Positions 1 to 9,103 are shown, numbered from the stretch's first letter. The stretch is 64,000 bases of DNA from Casimicrobiaceae bacterium (GCA_026646885.1 JAPKHK010000002.1:300381-364380); one strand, 5' to 3'. Notes: a model not told the origin generated them from the sequence alone. Program-made: numbers and translations.

Positions 1-1422
1 CAGTTTGACGTTTTGATCGCTGGCGGCGGCATTTCGGGCTTGGCCGCGGGTTGGTGGCTGGCGCGCAGCGGGCTTGCTGTGGCGGTCTGGGAGGCGGCGG
101 CGCGCCCCGGTGGCAAGATCGAAAGCACGCGCGTGAATGGTTACCTCACCGAACGCGCCGCTTCCATGGTGTTGAATTTTCGCCCGGAGGTAACGGAACT
201 CATTGCTGCCGCGGGGCTTGAGGCCCTGAAAACGCGGCGGCGGCAGGAGGCCGAAGAGCGGCGCTACCTGTTGCGCCAGCGGCGCCTACTGGCGCTGCCA
301 ATGAAACCCGCTGCGTTGCTGGTCTCGCCGCTTTGGAGCCTGTCGGGCAAGCTGAGACTCTTGGCCGAGCCTTTCATCGGTTCGAGCGCTCGACCCGATG
401 AATCGGTCAGCGAGTTCATCACCCGCCGGCTCGGACGCGAAGTTCTGGAGAAAGCGATCGAACCTTTCATAGCCGGCACCTTGGCCGGGGATGCCGATGC
501 CACCTGCGCCAATGCCGCCCTGCCGCGGCTGACGGCCTTGGAACGTCGCTACGGCAGCCTCACCGCCGGCATCATCGCCAACCGCCTATCGCGGCGGCGC
601 ACCGCGGCCAGTACCGAGGTCTTTTCTTTCCTGGGAGGCATGAATGCACTGGTGGACCGGCTGGCAGCACATCCGAATCTTGAACTGAGGACGCAATGCA
701 GGGTCGAGGAATTGGTGCGCGAAGGCGCGGGCTGGCGCGTCGGCGGCAGTGGGCCGCAAGGCGAATGCCGTGGCACAGCGAGCCAGGTGATTTTGTCCAC
801 GCCTGCGCCGGACGCGGCGAAGCTGCTCGATGAGCACGATATCGAATTGGCGGCGCTGCTGCGCGGCATCTCTTATGCGCCGCTCGCGATCGTGCACACC
901 GGCTTTGCCCGCGATGCCGTGGAACACTCGCTGGAGGGAACCGGATTTCTCGCGCCCAAGGCCGAAAGCGCGGTGCTGACCGGCAACCTGTGGATGAGCA
1001 GCCTGTTTCCGGATCGGGCGCCGGACGGCAAGGTTCTAGTCACGTCTTACCTCGGGGGCGCGCGCTTTCCAGGCGCCAGCGATTGGAGTGACGAGCGGCT
1101 TCTCGCTGAAACCCTGGGCACCCTGCGTCCGCTGCTGGGGTTGCGAGCGGTACCGGAGATGCAACGCATCGAGCGGCATGCGGCAGCGCTGCCGCTTTAT
1201 CACGGCGCCTATCAGCGGCGTTTGCGGGCCATCGAAGAGCGCCTGACGAACCTTCCCGGCTTGCACCTCGAAGCCAACTACCGCGGTGGTGTGGCGGTGC
1301 GCGATCGCCTCGCCCGCGGGCACGCACTGGCGCAGAAAATCCTCGCGGCACAGCCCTTTGCGGGGCGCCGCGCCGAGACGCCGGCTGGAACGCCCGGCGC
1401 GGTCGTTGCCGAATCGACCTGA
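1..1422 (+). CDS. hemG: protoporphyrinogen oxidase (5' end outside window)
   Basis: FAD-dependent amine-oxidase-fold enzyme that oxidises protoporphyrinogen IX to protoporphyrin IX in haem synthesis. The open frame runs from base 1, so the true start lies just outside; the first visible residues already form the N-terminal beta strand and the dinucleotide motif GGGISGLAAG. A conserved ERAASMVLNF-type segment and the C-terminal GVAVRDRLARG stretch, the usual second FAD contact, are present. About 473 residues are visible, close to the normal family length, so probably only a few codons are missing. It converges on the DUF4340 gene with about 100 bp between stops. The family also contains other flavin amine oxidases, but the overall pattern fits PPOX well. 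Confidence 0.85.
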   Translation, partial: QFDVLIAGGGISGLAAGWWLARSGLAVAVWEAAARPGGKIESTRVNGYLTERAASMVLNFRPEVTELIAAAGLEALKTRRRQEAEERRYLLRQRRLLALPMKPAALLVSPLWSLSGKLRLLAEPFIGSSARPDESVSEFITRRLGREVLEKAIEPFIAGTLAGDADATCANAALPRLTALERRYGSLTAGIIANRLSRRRTAASTEVFSFLGGMNALVDRLAAHPNLELRTQCRVEELVREGAGWRVGGSGPQGECRGTASQVILSTPAPDAAKLLDEHDIELAALLRGISYAPLAIVHTGFARDAVEHSLEGTGFLAPKAESAVLTGNLWMSSLFPDRAPDGKVLVTSYLGGARFPGASDWSDERLLAETLGTLRPLLGLRAVPEMQRIERHAAALPLYHGAYQRRLRAIEERLTNLPGLHLEANYRGGVAVRDRLARGHALAQKILAAQPFAGRRAETPAGTPGAVVAEST

Positions 1423-1519
1423 GTCCGCCCGCCGCCGCCGGCTCTCGCGGCCACGCCCGGCAAGGGCAAACGAGTGAAGCCAGGTTGTCGGAAACTGGCC
1501 GAGCCAGCAATGTGCACGG

Positions 1520-2485
1520 CTATTTCGCGGGCGCCGGTGCTTCGGCAAGCTGCTCCATACCCAGCAGTAGGCTGTGCACCAGGTCTTCTTCGAGATCGAT
1601 GATCTTCTTCGCGCGGTTGGTGCGGGCGAAATAGGCGCGCTGGGCGCGGTCTTTGTCACCGATAGTGAGGATATAGGGCAGAGATTGCCCTTCCTGCTGC
1701 ACTACGATCTGCAGGCGCGGATTGGCCAGACCAAAGGGCGCAAGATCGCCGGGATTTTCGTCGGCGAAGGCTTTCACGGTGCCGTTGCGCACCGCGTACA
1801 GCAGCTCCAACACTTTGGTCATGGAAGCTTGGCCAGGCACCGGTTCGAGCATGTTCCAGCGGCCTCGATCCTGTTCCACCACCACCTTGGGTGCGTCACG
1901 CTTGAGAATTTCCAAGCGCCGCATCTTGACTGGATCGAAGTCGAGGATAGTCTTGTCGCGCAGCGCATAGGCGTCTTTGCCGGCCTCCTTCTTGAGGTCG
2001 GAGTGCACCCGGTACACTTCCGGCCGGCCTTTGAACATGAGATAGGAGACGTTATGGGTTGGCCCTTTCTCTCCCAAAACCACGACCGTCTCGGCGCCCG
2101 ACGCCTTGATGCCGAGTTCGATGTCCTGCGGTCCAAAACCGAGTTCTTGTAGCTTCGCCGGTTCGGCCTGGGTGAACAGGACCGCGTCCTTGCGGGCAGT
2201 GATGATGTGGGTGAGAAATTTTTCGATCGCCTTCGCATCGCCCGGCGCAGGCAGCGGTTGCAGCATCTGCCAGCCTTCGGGGCCTCGCTGGATCCGCAGT
2301 TCGAACTGATCGGCCGGACGCTTGATCCAAAACTCCGACACCTCGGCAACGGTGATCGGCAGGAGCTTCAACTCCGCCTCCTTGGCCTGCTTGATGGTCT
2401 CCTGGCGCTCGTCGAAGAAGAAGAAACCTCCGGCCAGCGCGATCAGCACGATGACCCAAAAGAGCGTCTTCTTGAAGAAGCTCAC
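1520..2485 (-). CDS. DUF4340 protein of a Gld-like ABC system
   Basis: Protein of 321 residues with one N-terminal membrane anchor (residues 5-24, rich in V, I, L and F) followed by a periplasmic-type region with the two repeated DUF4340 modules, including an ELGFGPQDIELGI segment and its partner APFGLANPRLQIVV. The start is GTG at 2485, overlapping the stop of the upstream GldG-like gene as GTGA, so the two are translationally coupled. DUF4340 proteins commonly sit at the end of ABC operons with GldA/GldF/GldG-like genes; the exported substrate is unknown. Here it is the last gene of a four-gene minus-strand operon. Confidence 0.8.
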   Translation of the reverse strand: MSFFKKTLFWVIVLIALAGGFFFFDERQETIKQAKEAELKLLPITVAEVSEFWIKRPADQFELRIQRGPEGWQMLQPLPAPGDAKAIEKFLTHIITARKDAVLFTQAEPAKLQELGFGPQDIELGIKASGAETVVVLGEKGPTHNVSYLMFKGRPEVYRVHSDLKKEAGKDAYALRDKTILDFDPVKMRRLEILKRDAPKVVVEQDRGRWNMLEPVPGQASMTKVLELLYAVRNGTVKAFADENPGDLAPFGLANPRLQIVVQQEGQSLPYILTIGDKDRAQRAYFARTNRAKKIIDLEEDLVHSLLLGMEQLAEAPAPAK

Positions 2486-4038
2486 GCGGCGCGCCTTCTT
2501 CGGGCGGCCACTGCTATGCCAAGCACGAGCACCAATGTCGGCACGATCACCACTGCCACCCAGAACACTACGCGTCCCTGAACTTGGCTGAGCATCAGGG
2601 GCGACAGGCCGGGTTCCTTCTTGCGTATGGAAATCAGAATGTGCTCTTCAGCCAACCAGTTGAGCGTATTCAGCATGAAGTCGCGATTGCCGGCAGTCTT
2701 GAGGAATTTGTTGCTGGCGAAATCCGAATCGCCGGCGACCAGCACCTTGCCCCAGGTTTGGATGCTTTCGCGAGACGCTGCGCCGCTACCCTCGGCGACT
2801 TCAATGGCGCTGACGGCGACCACGCTGATCGGCCCTCGCGTATGCCGGTCTGGATCGAACTGCTCGTCCTCTTTGCTGAGCTTGCTGCGTGTGGTCCAGC
2901 TCTTGTCGCTGGTGAGCGCCAGCTGATAGCGGCCCTTGGAGGGGTCTTCGGCGATCTTCACCGAACGCGCGATCGGGAAGAATGTGGCCAGTTCGAAGTC
3001 CTGCGTCACTGGATGATTCTTGTAATAAGCCACCACTACCGGCATGAGGAAGTTGGCGCCATAAACTTGGCTCATCTTGTCGATGATCAGATCGTTGCCG
3101 AGCTCGAAGCCCAAGCCCTTCAAATGGGCGCTGAGCGCTGGCGCGCTGCCTGGATCCATGAGATAGAGCACCCGGCCGCCGCGCCGGACAAAAGCGTCGA
3201 GCTTGTCGATCTCTGCCGGCAGGTAGTCGCTCTCTGGCCCTGCAACCACCACCACGGCGGCGTCCTCCGGCACTTTCTCGGCGCTCAGCAGCAGCAGCTC
3301 CTTGACCTGGTGGTTTTCGGCTTGAATGGCCTCACGCAGCGACGAATAGCCGTTCTCCTCCTGGCTGTCGATGCGTTTTTCACCATGGCCTTTGATGAAA
3401 TAGAAGACCTTGGTGTCCTTGGCGATCAATTTGATCAGCGCGTTGGTGAGCTTATTTTCCGATTCAGTGCCGACTGTTTCCTTGCGATCGCGAAATTTGA
3501 GCAGTGTCGTGCGATAGGAAGTCACGCCATGTTTCACCGCTTCACTGGGGTCCCGGTCGGGGTCGATAAAGCGGAAGCTGAAATTGGGCGAGTGATAAGC
3601 ATATTCGCTCAGGAGGTCGAACATGGCTTGGCGCGTGCGCTCGTCGCTGCGGTAGAAAGCCAATGCTTCCACCTCGCCGGGCAGTCCTTTGAGTACTTTG
3701 ACGGTCTGGCCGGAGAGGGTGTAGCGCGCATCCGCGGTGAAGTCGAGGCGCAGCTTGTACTTCACCGACATGGCGCCGATCAACGCCACGATCACTAAAA
3801 ACACACCGCTCATGATAAAAGTGTTGAGCGCGTATTTGGTCGAGCGCTGGGTAACGAAACCGCGAATCTCCTGGAAGTAGACATAGAAGAAGAAGAGCAG
3901 CAGGAGCAAACCTGCCCAAATCAGCGAAACCGCCAGGTTCCCCATCGCGCCGGTGATGGCGTAAGCGATCAGCCCCGCTGCAACCAGCACGACGGCGAGA
4001 AGCCCCAGCGGGGCGAACAAGCCCTTGCGTTTCATCAT
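2482..4038 (-). CDS. GldG-like ABC-associated periplasmic protein
   Basis: About 518 residues: two or three N-terminal membrane segments within residues 10-95, a large extracytoplasmic domain of the GldG/DUF4350 type (segments VFYFIKGHGEKRID and VVVVAGPESDYLPAEID are typical) and a C-terminal membrane helix followed by a basic tail (ARRRRAA). I place the start at ATG 4038, inside the ATGATGA overlap with the permease stop; a GTG two codons upstream is possible. In gliding bacteria GldG works with GldA and GldF; in proteobacteria the same set occurs without gliding and its cargo is not known. The gene is coupled to the permease upstream and the DUF4340 gene downstream. Confidence 0.8.
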   Translation of the reverse strand: MMKRKGLFAPLGLLAVVLVAAGLIAYAITGAMGNLAVSLIWAGLLLLLFFFYVYFQEIRGFVTQRSTKYALNTFIMSGVFLVIVALIGAMSVKYKLRLDFTADARYTLSGQTVKVLKGLPGEVEALAFYRSDERTRQAMFDLLSEYAYHSPNFSFRFIDPDRDPSEAVKHGVTSYRTTLLKFRDRKETVGTESENKLTNALIKLIAKDTKVFYFIKGHGEKRIDSQEENGYSSLREAIQAENHQVKELLLLSAEKVPEDAAVVVVAGPESDYLPAEIDKLDAFVRRGGRVLYLMDPGSAPALSAHLKGLGFELGNDLIIDKMSQVYGANFLMPVVVAYYKNHPVTQDFELATFFPIARSVKIAEDPSKGRYQLALTSDKSWTTRSKLSKEDEQFDPDRHTRGPISVVAVSAIEVAEGSGAASRESIQTWGKVLVAGDSDFASNKFLKTAGNRDFMLNTLNWLAEEHILISIRKKEPGLSPLMLSQVQGRVVFWVAVVIVPTLVLVLGIAVAARRRRAA

Positions 4039-4817
4039 CGCCACCGGTTGGTCTCCAGGCTGCGTAGGGTGAAGAAAAGGAACAGGGCGATGAAAGCGAG
4101 GTAATAAACAAGGTCCTCGGTATCGATCACACCCTTCGAGAGGCTGGTGATATGCTCATTGATCGAGAGATAGCTCAGCACTTGCCCGAGCCCGCCGGAA
4201 ACCAGGGGAACGGAATAGCTCATCAGCCAGAAGAAGAAGAGCACCCCAAAAGACACCGAGGCGGAGACGATCTGATTTTCTGTGAGCGAAGAGGTGAACA
4301 CACCTAAGGCGATCGCTGCCGCACCCAGCAGCGCGAGGCCCAGATAGCCGGTGAGGATAGGCTTGATCTCCGGCTCGCCGAGCAACACGACCAGGACCGG
4401 ATAGGTCGCGGTGAGGAGAATCATGGTCAGCAGTACGCTCAGGCAGGCCAGGTATTTGCCCAGCACCACGTCGATGTCATTCACCGGGAAGGTGAGCAGC
4501 AGTTCGATCGTTCCGGTCTTCTTTTCCTCGGCAAAGAGCCGCATGGTCAAGAGCGGCGTCATCATCAGCAGGATGATGCTGATGCTGCCGAACAGTGGCC
4601 GGATGACCGTTTCATTGATGTTGAGCAACTGATACTGCCGTGCGAGCATGGCATCGGACTGTGCCTGGAAGCTCACCACCGAAAAAGTCGCTAGTAGATT
4701 GTAGAAGAAATAGCCGGTCATCAGCAGGAACATGACGATGACGACATACACGGTGAGCGAGCTGAAATAGGACTGCAACTCGCGGCGCAGAATGATGCCG
4801 ACATTGCGCGGGCTCAT
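4035..4817 (-). CDS. ABC-2 type permease, GldF-like
   Basis: Integral membrane protein of 260 residues with about six predicted helices and the conserved EEKKTGTIELLLTFPV segment of ABC-2 permeases that follows the second helix and contacts the ATPase. An earlier segment, NVGIILRRELQSYFSS, is the amphipathic coupling region at the N terminus. It should form the membrane channel with the ATPase encoded just upstream. The start ATG is at 4817. The 214-bp gap to the ATPase gene is unusual in this otherwise overlapping operon and is filled by a tandem repeat (4865-5028), which probably inserted between two originally adjacent genes. Confidence 0.85.
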   Translation of the reverse strand: MSPRNVGIILRRELQSYFSSLTVYVVIVMFLLMTGYFFYNLLATFSVVSFQAQSDAMLARQYQLLNINETVIRPLFGSISIILLMMTPLLTMRLFAEEKKTGTIELLLTFPVNDIDVVLGKYLACLSVLLTMILLTATYPVLVVLLGEPEIKPILTGYLGLALLGAAAIALGVFTSSLTENQIVSASVSFGVLFFFWLMSYSVPLVSGGLGQVLSYLSINEHITSLSKGVIDTEDLVYYLAFIALFLFFTLRSLETNRWR

Positions 4818-4864
4818 GGATGTGCCCTCTGCAAGCCCGCTCCCGGGGAGACGGACTGATGAGA

Positions 4865-5028
4865 GTTCGCCGCTGCGCGGCTCCGCGTTCTGGATGTCGC
4901 CCCTTGGGGCGGCCCGGCGGTTGGGGTTGATCCCTCCCCCCAGCCCCCTCCTTGAGGGAGGGGGTGGTCGCGGTTCGCCGCTGCGCGGCTCCGCGTTCTG
5001 GATGTCGCCCCTTGGGGCGGCCCGGCGG
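4865..5028. repeat. 108-bp-period dispersed repeat (1.5 copies)
   Basis: A 56-bp block at 4865-4920 recurs identically at 4973-5028, a period of 108 bp. The intervening 52 bp contain a GC-rich imperfect palindrome (CCCCCTCC / GGAGGGGG). The same family occurs in reverse orientation at 39168-39378, inside a coding gene and with the same 108-bp period. Shared words include CCTTGGGGCGGCCCGGCGG. It lies between the permease and ATPase genes. Confidence 0.85.
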
Positions 5029-5031
5029 GGC

Positions 5032-5964
5032 TCATGCTTCCTCCTTGGTCACGAGCTTTATGAAGATGTCTTCGAGGCTGGTTTCCAGGGGTCGCATTTC
5101 GATGAGTTCCCATTGGTTGCGTTCGATTAGGGCGCTGACGCCGGGGCGGGCGCGCTTTTCGTCGTCGAAGGCGAGGATGAAGGCGGGTTCTCCCCCAGGC
5201 GCCATTTCGCGCGTGCACTGGCGCACTCCCGGTACTTGGGCCAGCGCCTGTGCAATGCGCTCGGGGTCGCCGCCAAGCCGCAGCAGGGTCCTGCGGCCGC
5301 TTTCCGCGGCGAGGTTCTCCGGCCGATCCACGGCAACCAGCTTGCCCTTGTTGATGATCACCACGCGCCCGCAAAGCAGGCTCACTTCCGGAAGGATGTG
5401 GGTGCTGAGGATGACCGTATGCCGGCCGGCCAAGTCTTTGATGAGCTTGCGGATTTCCTTGATCTGCTTCGGATCGAGGCCCACCGTGGGCTCGTCGAGA
5501 ATCAGCACTTCCGGGTCATTGACCAGTGCCTGGGCGATGCCCAGCCGTTGCCGGTATCCCCGGGAAATGGCCCGGATAAGCTTGTGGGATACCTCGCCCA
5601 AGCCGCAATCTGCGGTCACTTGGCCGACCTTGCGACTCACCTCTTTGGCGTTTACCCCTTTGATCGAGGCGACGAAGCGCAAATAGTCGTCGACTCGCAT
5701 GTCTTCATAAAGCGGGACACGCTCGGGCAGGTAGCCGATACGCTGGCGCACCTGGAGAGAATCCTCGAAGCAGTTGTACCCTGCGACCATGGCGCGGCCG
5801 GAGGTTGCCGGGAAAAAGCAGGTCAGAATCCGCATCACCGTGGTCTTGCCCGCCCCGTTGGGTCCGAGAAAGCCGAGGATCTCGCCTTTTTCGACGCTGA
5901 AGCTGATGTCGTCGATGGCGCGGAAACCGCCGTAGTCCTTGATCAAATGCTCGACTTCAATCAT
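5032..5964 (-). CDS. ABC transporter ATP-binding protein, GldA-like
   Basis: ATPase of 310 residues energising the Gld-like exporter. Visible motifs: Walker A GPNGAGKTT, a Q-loop in the RIGYLPE segment, the signature region SRGYRQRLGIAQAL, Walker B VLILDEPTVGLD and the switch histidine STHIL. The C-terminal 90 residues form the accessory domain usual for ABC-2 exporters. I choose ATG 5964 because the family starts at MIEVEHL; an in-frame ATG at 6015 would add 17 residues. It is the first gene of the operon, and its upstream region faces the divergent gene at 6292. Confidence 0.9.
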   Translation of the reverse strand: MIEVEHLIKDYGGFRAIDDISFSVEKGEILGFLGPNGAGKTTVMRILTCFFPATSGRAMVAGYNCFEDSLQVRQRIGYLPERVPLYEDMRVDDYLRFVASIKGVNAKEVSRKVGQVTADCGLGEVSHKLIRAISRGYRQRLGIAQALVNDPEVLILDEPTVGLDPKQIKEIRKLIKDLAGRHTVILSTHILPEVSLLCGRVVIINKGKLVAVDRPENLAAESGRRTLLRLGGDPERIAQALAQVPGVRQCTREMAPGGEPAFILAFDDEKRARPGVSALIERNQWELIEMRPLETSLEDIFIKLVTKEEA

Positions 5965-6291
5965 TTTGTTGATGCGTCGCAGGAGGATGGGGTTGCTGAT
6001 CGCACGCTTGCGCATGCGTCCAAAGCGCTTTCACGGAGATTCCCCCGGCCGGGATGTGGCGGCGGGCGATGAAATGATTTCGACATGGGGCAAAACGGTT
6101 TCCGGAGAGAACTTGGTCGGTACGAAACTCGCGGTCATACCGAATGGATCACTGGTTTTCCGGGGTGCCCGAACTGTAGCGGGGAATTCGCAGCGGGGCA
6201 AGAGACCAGCCGGCAATGCTTGACCCAGATTGTAGTGTGAATGGTGGTGGTTCGCCTGGAGGTGGGGGAGCCGACAGTATAAAATGTCGCC
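5965..6291. other. divergent intergenic region with possible promoter
   Basis: About 330 bp between two divergent transcription units. TATAAAAT at 6278-6285 is a good match to a sigma-70 -10 box for the plus-strand run; no convincing -35 was found (TTCGCC near 6251 is the best). If this box is used, transcription would begin near 6291, which argues that the first gene starts at GTG 6349 rather than ATG 6292. No RNA gene or repeat is apparent. Confidence 0.35.
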
Positions 6292-7179
6292 ATGGACAAA
6301 TTTTACCGAAAAAGGGGCATCTGTCAGGATTGCCGGCCTCCGGCGCCAGTGACCAAGAAGACAAAACGGTGCCCCGGGCGGTGGTTTGCGCTGGCTCTGG
6401 CGATCGCTTTGGCGAGTTGTGGCGGTGCAGACGATGCTCGGGGCCCGGACCCACGCGAACTCGTCATCGGCCGGATGAAAGTCTCGCTGATGCCCGAGTA
6501 CGACGATCCGAGCATGCTGGTGATCTACGATGGCCGTTTCGCACAGGCACCGGGTTACCCCCTGAAGACAAGCTTCCTGGTGCCCAAAGGCTCACTGATC
6601 AGTGATGCCTGCAGCCTTTCGCACGAGGGCCAGCACTTCTGCCAGCTTTTCCAGACGCGATCCCGCGGCGCCTTTGACGAGATCAGCCTGACGCTGCCCT
6701 TTCCCAACTTCTACCTTGCTTTTCACACGCCGAAGTTGGAAAGCGCGAGCGCGGACAAGCTCATCGCCTTCGATCTCAAGGCGAGCCATGCCATCAAGAG
6801 CTTGGAAATTGACATTCAACAGCCGCTGCGCAGCAGCGGCTTTGCCGTCACCGTGCCGAAAAAGGCGCAGGCGCCGGTGGATGCGCCGTCCACCAGCATC
6901 ATTCGCGGTTTCCAGCATGTTTTGTATCGGATGGAAGATATTGCTTTTGGCGAGGAAGCGCGGTTTTCGATGCGCTATGAAAAGAGCGATCCGAATCCCT
7001 CGGTGGATCTCAAATATACGTCGATGCGACCGCAGCAGATCGGTAGCGCGCCTTACGACACGCAGCGCAGAGTGAAGGGCGTGGTCTATGCGATCTTCGG
7101 CAGCGCCGTCGTGGTGGCGCTGGCGGCGCTAGCTTGGTACCTGCGCGCCAGAAAGAAGCGCACGGCGAAATCCCCATGA
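6292..7179 (+). CDS. putative lipoprotein with C-terminal membrane anchor
   Basis: Protein of up to 295 residues whose family I do not recognise. After a basic stretch there is a hydrophobic signal segment ending in ALASCGG, a lipobox. A soluble periplasmic-type domain follows, then a single helix (AIFGSAVVVALAALAWYL) and a basic tail near the C terminus. The start could be ATG 6292, or GTG 6349, which gives a more compact lipoprotein signal (VTKKTKRC) and fits the possible -10 box at 6278. Its stop overlaps the next gene as ATGA. Position ahead of a CcmH-like gene suggests a role in cytochrome or thiol maturation, which is inference only. Confidence 0.6.
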   Translation: MDKFYRKRGICQDCRPPAPVTKKTKRCPGRWFALALAIALASCGGADDARGPDPRELVIGRMKVSLMPEYDDPSMLVIYDGRFAQAPGYPLKTSFLVPKGSLISDACSLSHEGQHFCQLFQTRSRGAFDEISLTLPFPNFYLAFHTPKLESASADKLIAFDLKASHAIKSLEIDIQQPLRSSGFAVTVPKKAQAPVDAPSTSIIRGFQHVLYRMEDIAFGEEARFSMRYEKSDPNPSVDLKYTSMRPQQIGSAPYDTQRRVKGVVYAIFGSAVVVALAALAWYLRARKKRTAKSP

Positions 7180-7661
7180 CGCGCCCCTGGCAAGCCCTCG
7201 GCGGGCACCTGCGAAGCCTCGCCTGCCTCGTTCTGCTCGCTTGGAGTATCGAGGCCACGGCATTGACGGTCAATGAAGTGGCGAAGGATTTGGCCTGCCC
7301 CTGCGAGTGTCCTCTGGTGCTCGAGGACTGCAACATGACTTGCGGACTCGAATGGAAGAACGAAATCGGCGAAATGATCGGCCGGGGCATGACCAAGCAG
7401 CAGATCATCGACGACTTCATTGCCCGCTATGGCGAAGACGCGCGCATCACGCCATGGCAGCGCGTCAACGGCAAGATCTATCAATACACCCGCAGCTTCG
7501 ATGACCTTGAATGGGGGCTGCTATGGACAGGGCTGATAATCTGGAGCCTGCTGATGTTTTTGGGTATCTATGTTGCCGTGAGAAAAGTGTTTTTCGACAC
7601 CGCGGCGCCTCGGTTTCAAGCTGGCGCACCCACGGCGGCGCCCCAAGAGGAGGAACGGTGA
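7176..7661 (+). CDS. CcmH/CycL-like cytochrome c maturation protein
   Basis: About 161 residues: signal segment to residue 28, then a CcmH-type domain with a cysteine cluster (CPCECPLVLEDC, residues 41-52, plus C56), a helical bundle ending in ITPWQRVNGKIYQY, one membrane helix (LLWTGLIIWSLLMFLGIY) and a short tail. CcmH proteins reduce the apocytochrome haem-binding cysteines; the usual motif is LRCxxC, so CPCEC plus extra cysteines is a variant. Start ATG 7176 overlaps the upstream stop (ATGA). It is immediately followed by an AhpD-like gene with a GTGA overlap. The variant motif may mean a metal or thiol role different from canonical CcmH. Confidence 0.75.
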   Translation: MTRPWQALGGHLRSLACLVLLAWSIEATALTVNEVAKDLACPCECPLVLEDCNMTCGLEWKNEIGEMIGRGMTKQQIIDDFIARYGEDARITPWQRVNGKIYQYTRSFDDLEWGLLWTGLIIWSLLMFLGIYVAVRKVFFDTAAPRFQAGAPTAAPQEEER

Positions 7662-8233
7662 GTCACATCGACACTCCACGCGAGCGCCGTTATCCTTGGT
7701 ATGTGCGTTTGCTCTTTGCCAACCAACGGCGGCGCTACGGGAGCGAACTCGAACCTGCCCGGTTGTGGGGCCGCAGTCCGCGGGTCTTTGCGGCGCTCTC
7801 CCTGCTTTATGCAGCACTCGATCGCCGCTCCTCGCCGCTCGAACCGTCACTGCGCACCTTGCTCACCGTGCGCGTTTCGCAGATCAACTGGTGTGCCTTC
7901 TGTGTCGACATCAACGCCGCCCTGGGCTTGAATCGCGGCGTGACCCAGGCGCAGCTCGCGGCGCTTGCCGATTTCGAGGCTTCGCCGCTGTTCGATGAGC
8001 GTACCAAAGCTGCCCTGGCCTACGCCGAGGCCATGACCTATACCGACCGCTCAGTCGATGCGGGTCTGATGGCGCGTCTCAAGGGTTTCTTCAACGACGA
8101 TGCCATCATCGAATTGACGGCGCTGATCGCCTATCAGAACATGTCGAGCAAGTTCAACTCCGCACTCGATGTGCCGGCACAGGGCTTCTGTCAATCGGCA
8201 CCGCAGCCGCGTGCATCGGCACCCGAACGATGA
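7658..8233 (+). CDS. carboxymuconolactone decarboxylase/AhpD-family protein
   Basis: 191 residues with the all-helical CMD fold; the AhpD-type redox motif CAFC with following D and N residues (WCAFCVDIN) marks a probable thiol peroxidase or reductase. Start GTG 7658 sits 5 bp after a strong AGGAGG ribosome site and overlaps the CcmH-like stop as GTGA. Translating further upstream would read through another frame of the CcmH-like gene, so longer versions are rejected. Placement among thioredoxin-like genes suggests a cytoplasmic redox partner, although the substrate cannot be inferred. Confidence 0.8.
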   Translation: MSHIDTPRERRYPWYVRLLFANQRRRYGSELEPARLWGRSPRVFAALSLLYAALDRRSSPLEPSLRTLLTVRVSQINWCAFCVDINAALGLNRGVTQAQLAALADFEASPLFDERTKAALAYAEAMTYTDRSVDAGLMARLKGFFNDDAIIELTALIAYQNMSSKFNSALDVPAQGFCQSAPQPRASAPER

Positions 8234-9099
8234 GGGGCTGGACTGCTCCTCGCCTGAATCGGGGTGCTATGCTGAGAGCCAGGCTGGCGCCGCTCTTCAT
8301 GAGCGCTGGCCTCTTTCTCATCTTGTTGTTGGGGTTGGGTTTTTTTGGCTACCAGCATCTGAGTGGCGAACCCATCGAAAACACCTTGGCGGCGCTGCGC
8401 GACGAGGCGCGGGTGCAACTCTATCGCCATTCCTGGATCGAGCGGCTCACGGATGCGGAAACAAAACGGCTCTATCAGCGCACCTGCACGCGCCGTTGTC
8501 ACGGCCGCGAGGTGATCGAGAAGAACCCCAGGACGGCGGCGGAGTGGGAACTCCTGGTGGCACGTATGGGAGTGCCGGATCGCGCCGATCTCGACGAGCG
8601 CCAAACCGAGTTGATCGTGCGCCACCTGCAGACGCATTTTCTGAGCAATGTGCCCACGGTGTTGCCGCCAGCGACCATGCGGCACGTCAAGCAATATCTC
8701 TGGCGCAGCGACTTCGGAGAGAACGATTTGTTCCTCGATATCATCTTCGTGCCCCGTGATCAGGCCCGGTTGCTGCGCTATCTGGGGGTGCGCAATCCGC
8801 CGGCGACGCCGCCGCGCGAAACGCAATTCATCGTTTTCATCAACACCCACCAGGGCCGGGTGCCGGAGTGGGATCTGGCGCGGATGGCGCAGCTCACGGT
8901 CGATGGCGGACCGCCGCAGGCGGCGCTGAGCTGGGCAGTGCTTTACCGCGATGGGCAACAGCACCATAATCAAGGCATGCTTGTTTTTCCGAGTATTGAC
9001 CCGAGTCGGGCCCAGAGCCTGGAAATCACCTTACGCCTCGGCGGCCTGGGGACGCGCGTATTTCAATGGCGGCTACCGGTGCCGCCCCTGACCGAGTAG
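8230..9099 (+). CDS. membrane-anchored c-type cytochrome with CX3CH motif
   Basis: 289 residues: one N-terminal membrane helix (about 19-40) then a periplasmic domain. A haem-c-like site CTRRCH (C86, C90, H91) has three residues between the cysteines instead of two; the following W and ERM/ARMG-type pattern (EWELLVARMG) resembles that of mono-haem cytochromes. The remainder (about 130-289) is a beta-rich domain with no family I can name. Start ATG 8230 overlaps the upstream stop (ATGA); ATG 8269 is an alternative that leaves a cleaner signal anchor. Haem attachment at this motif is unproven. Confidence 0.6.
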   Translation: MRGWTAPRLNRGAMLRARLAPLFMSAGLFLILLLGLGFFGYQHLSGEPIENTLAALRDEARVQLYRHSWIERLTDAETKRLYQRTCTRRCHGREVIEKNPRTAAEWELLVARMGVPDRADLDERQTELIVRHLQTHFLSNVPTVLPPATMRHVKQYLWRSDFGENDLFLDIIFVPRDQARLLRYLGVRNPPATPPRETQFIVFINTHQGRVPEWDLARMAQLTVDGGPPQAALSWAVLYRDGQQHHNQGMLVFPSIDPSRAQSLEITLRLGGLGTRVFQWRLPVPPLTE

Positions 9100-9103
9100 A
9101 TGA

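Noticed and set aside
2584-3798. Long plus-strand frame opposite the GldG-like gene
   Set aside because: Antisense shadow; the minus-strand gene has family features and operon overlaps.
1520-6015. nosFY-like ABC genes of a nitrous oxide reductase cluster
   Set aside because: DUF4340 and GldG-like partners indicate the Gld-type system; nosZ, nosD and nosL are absent.
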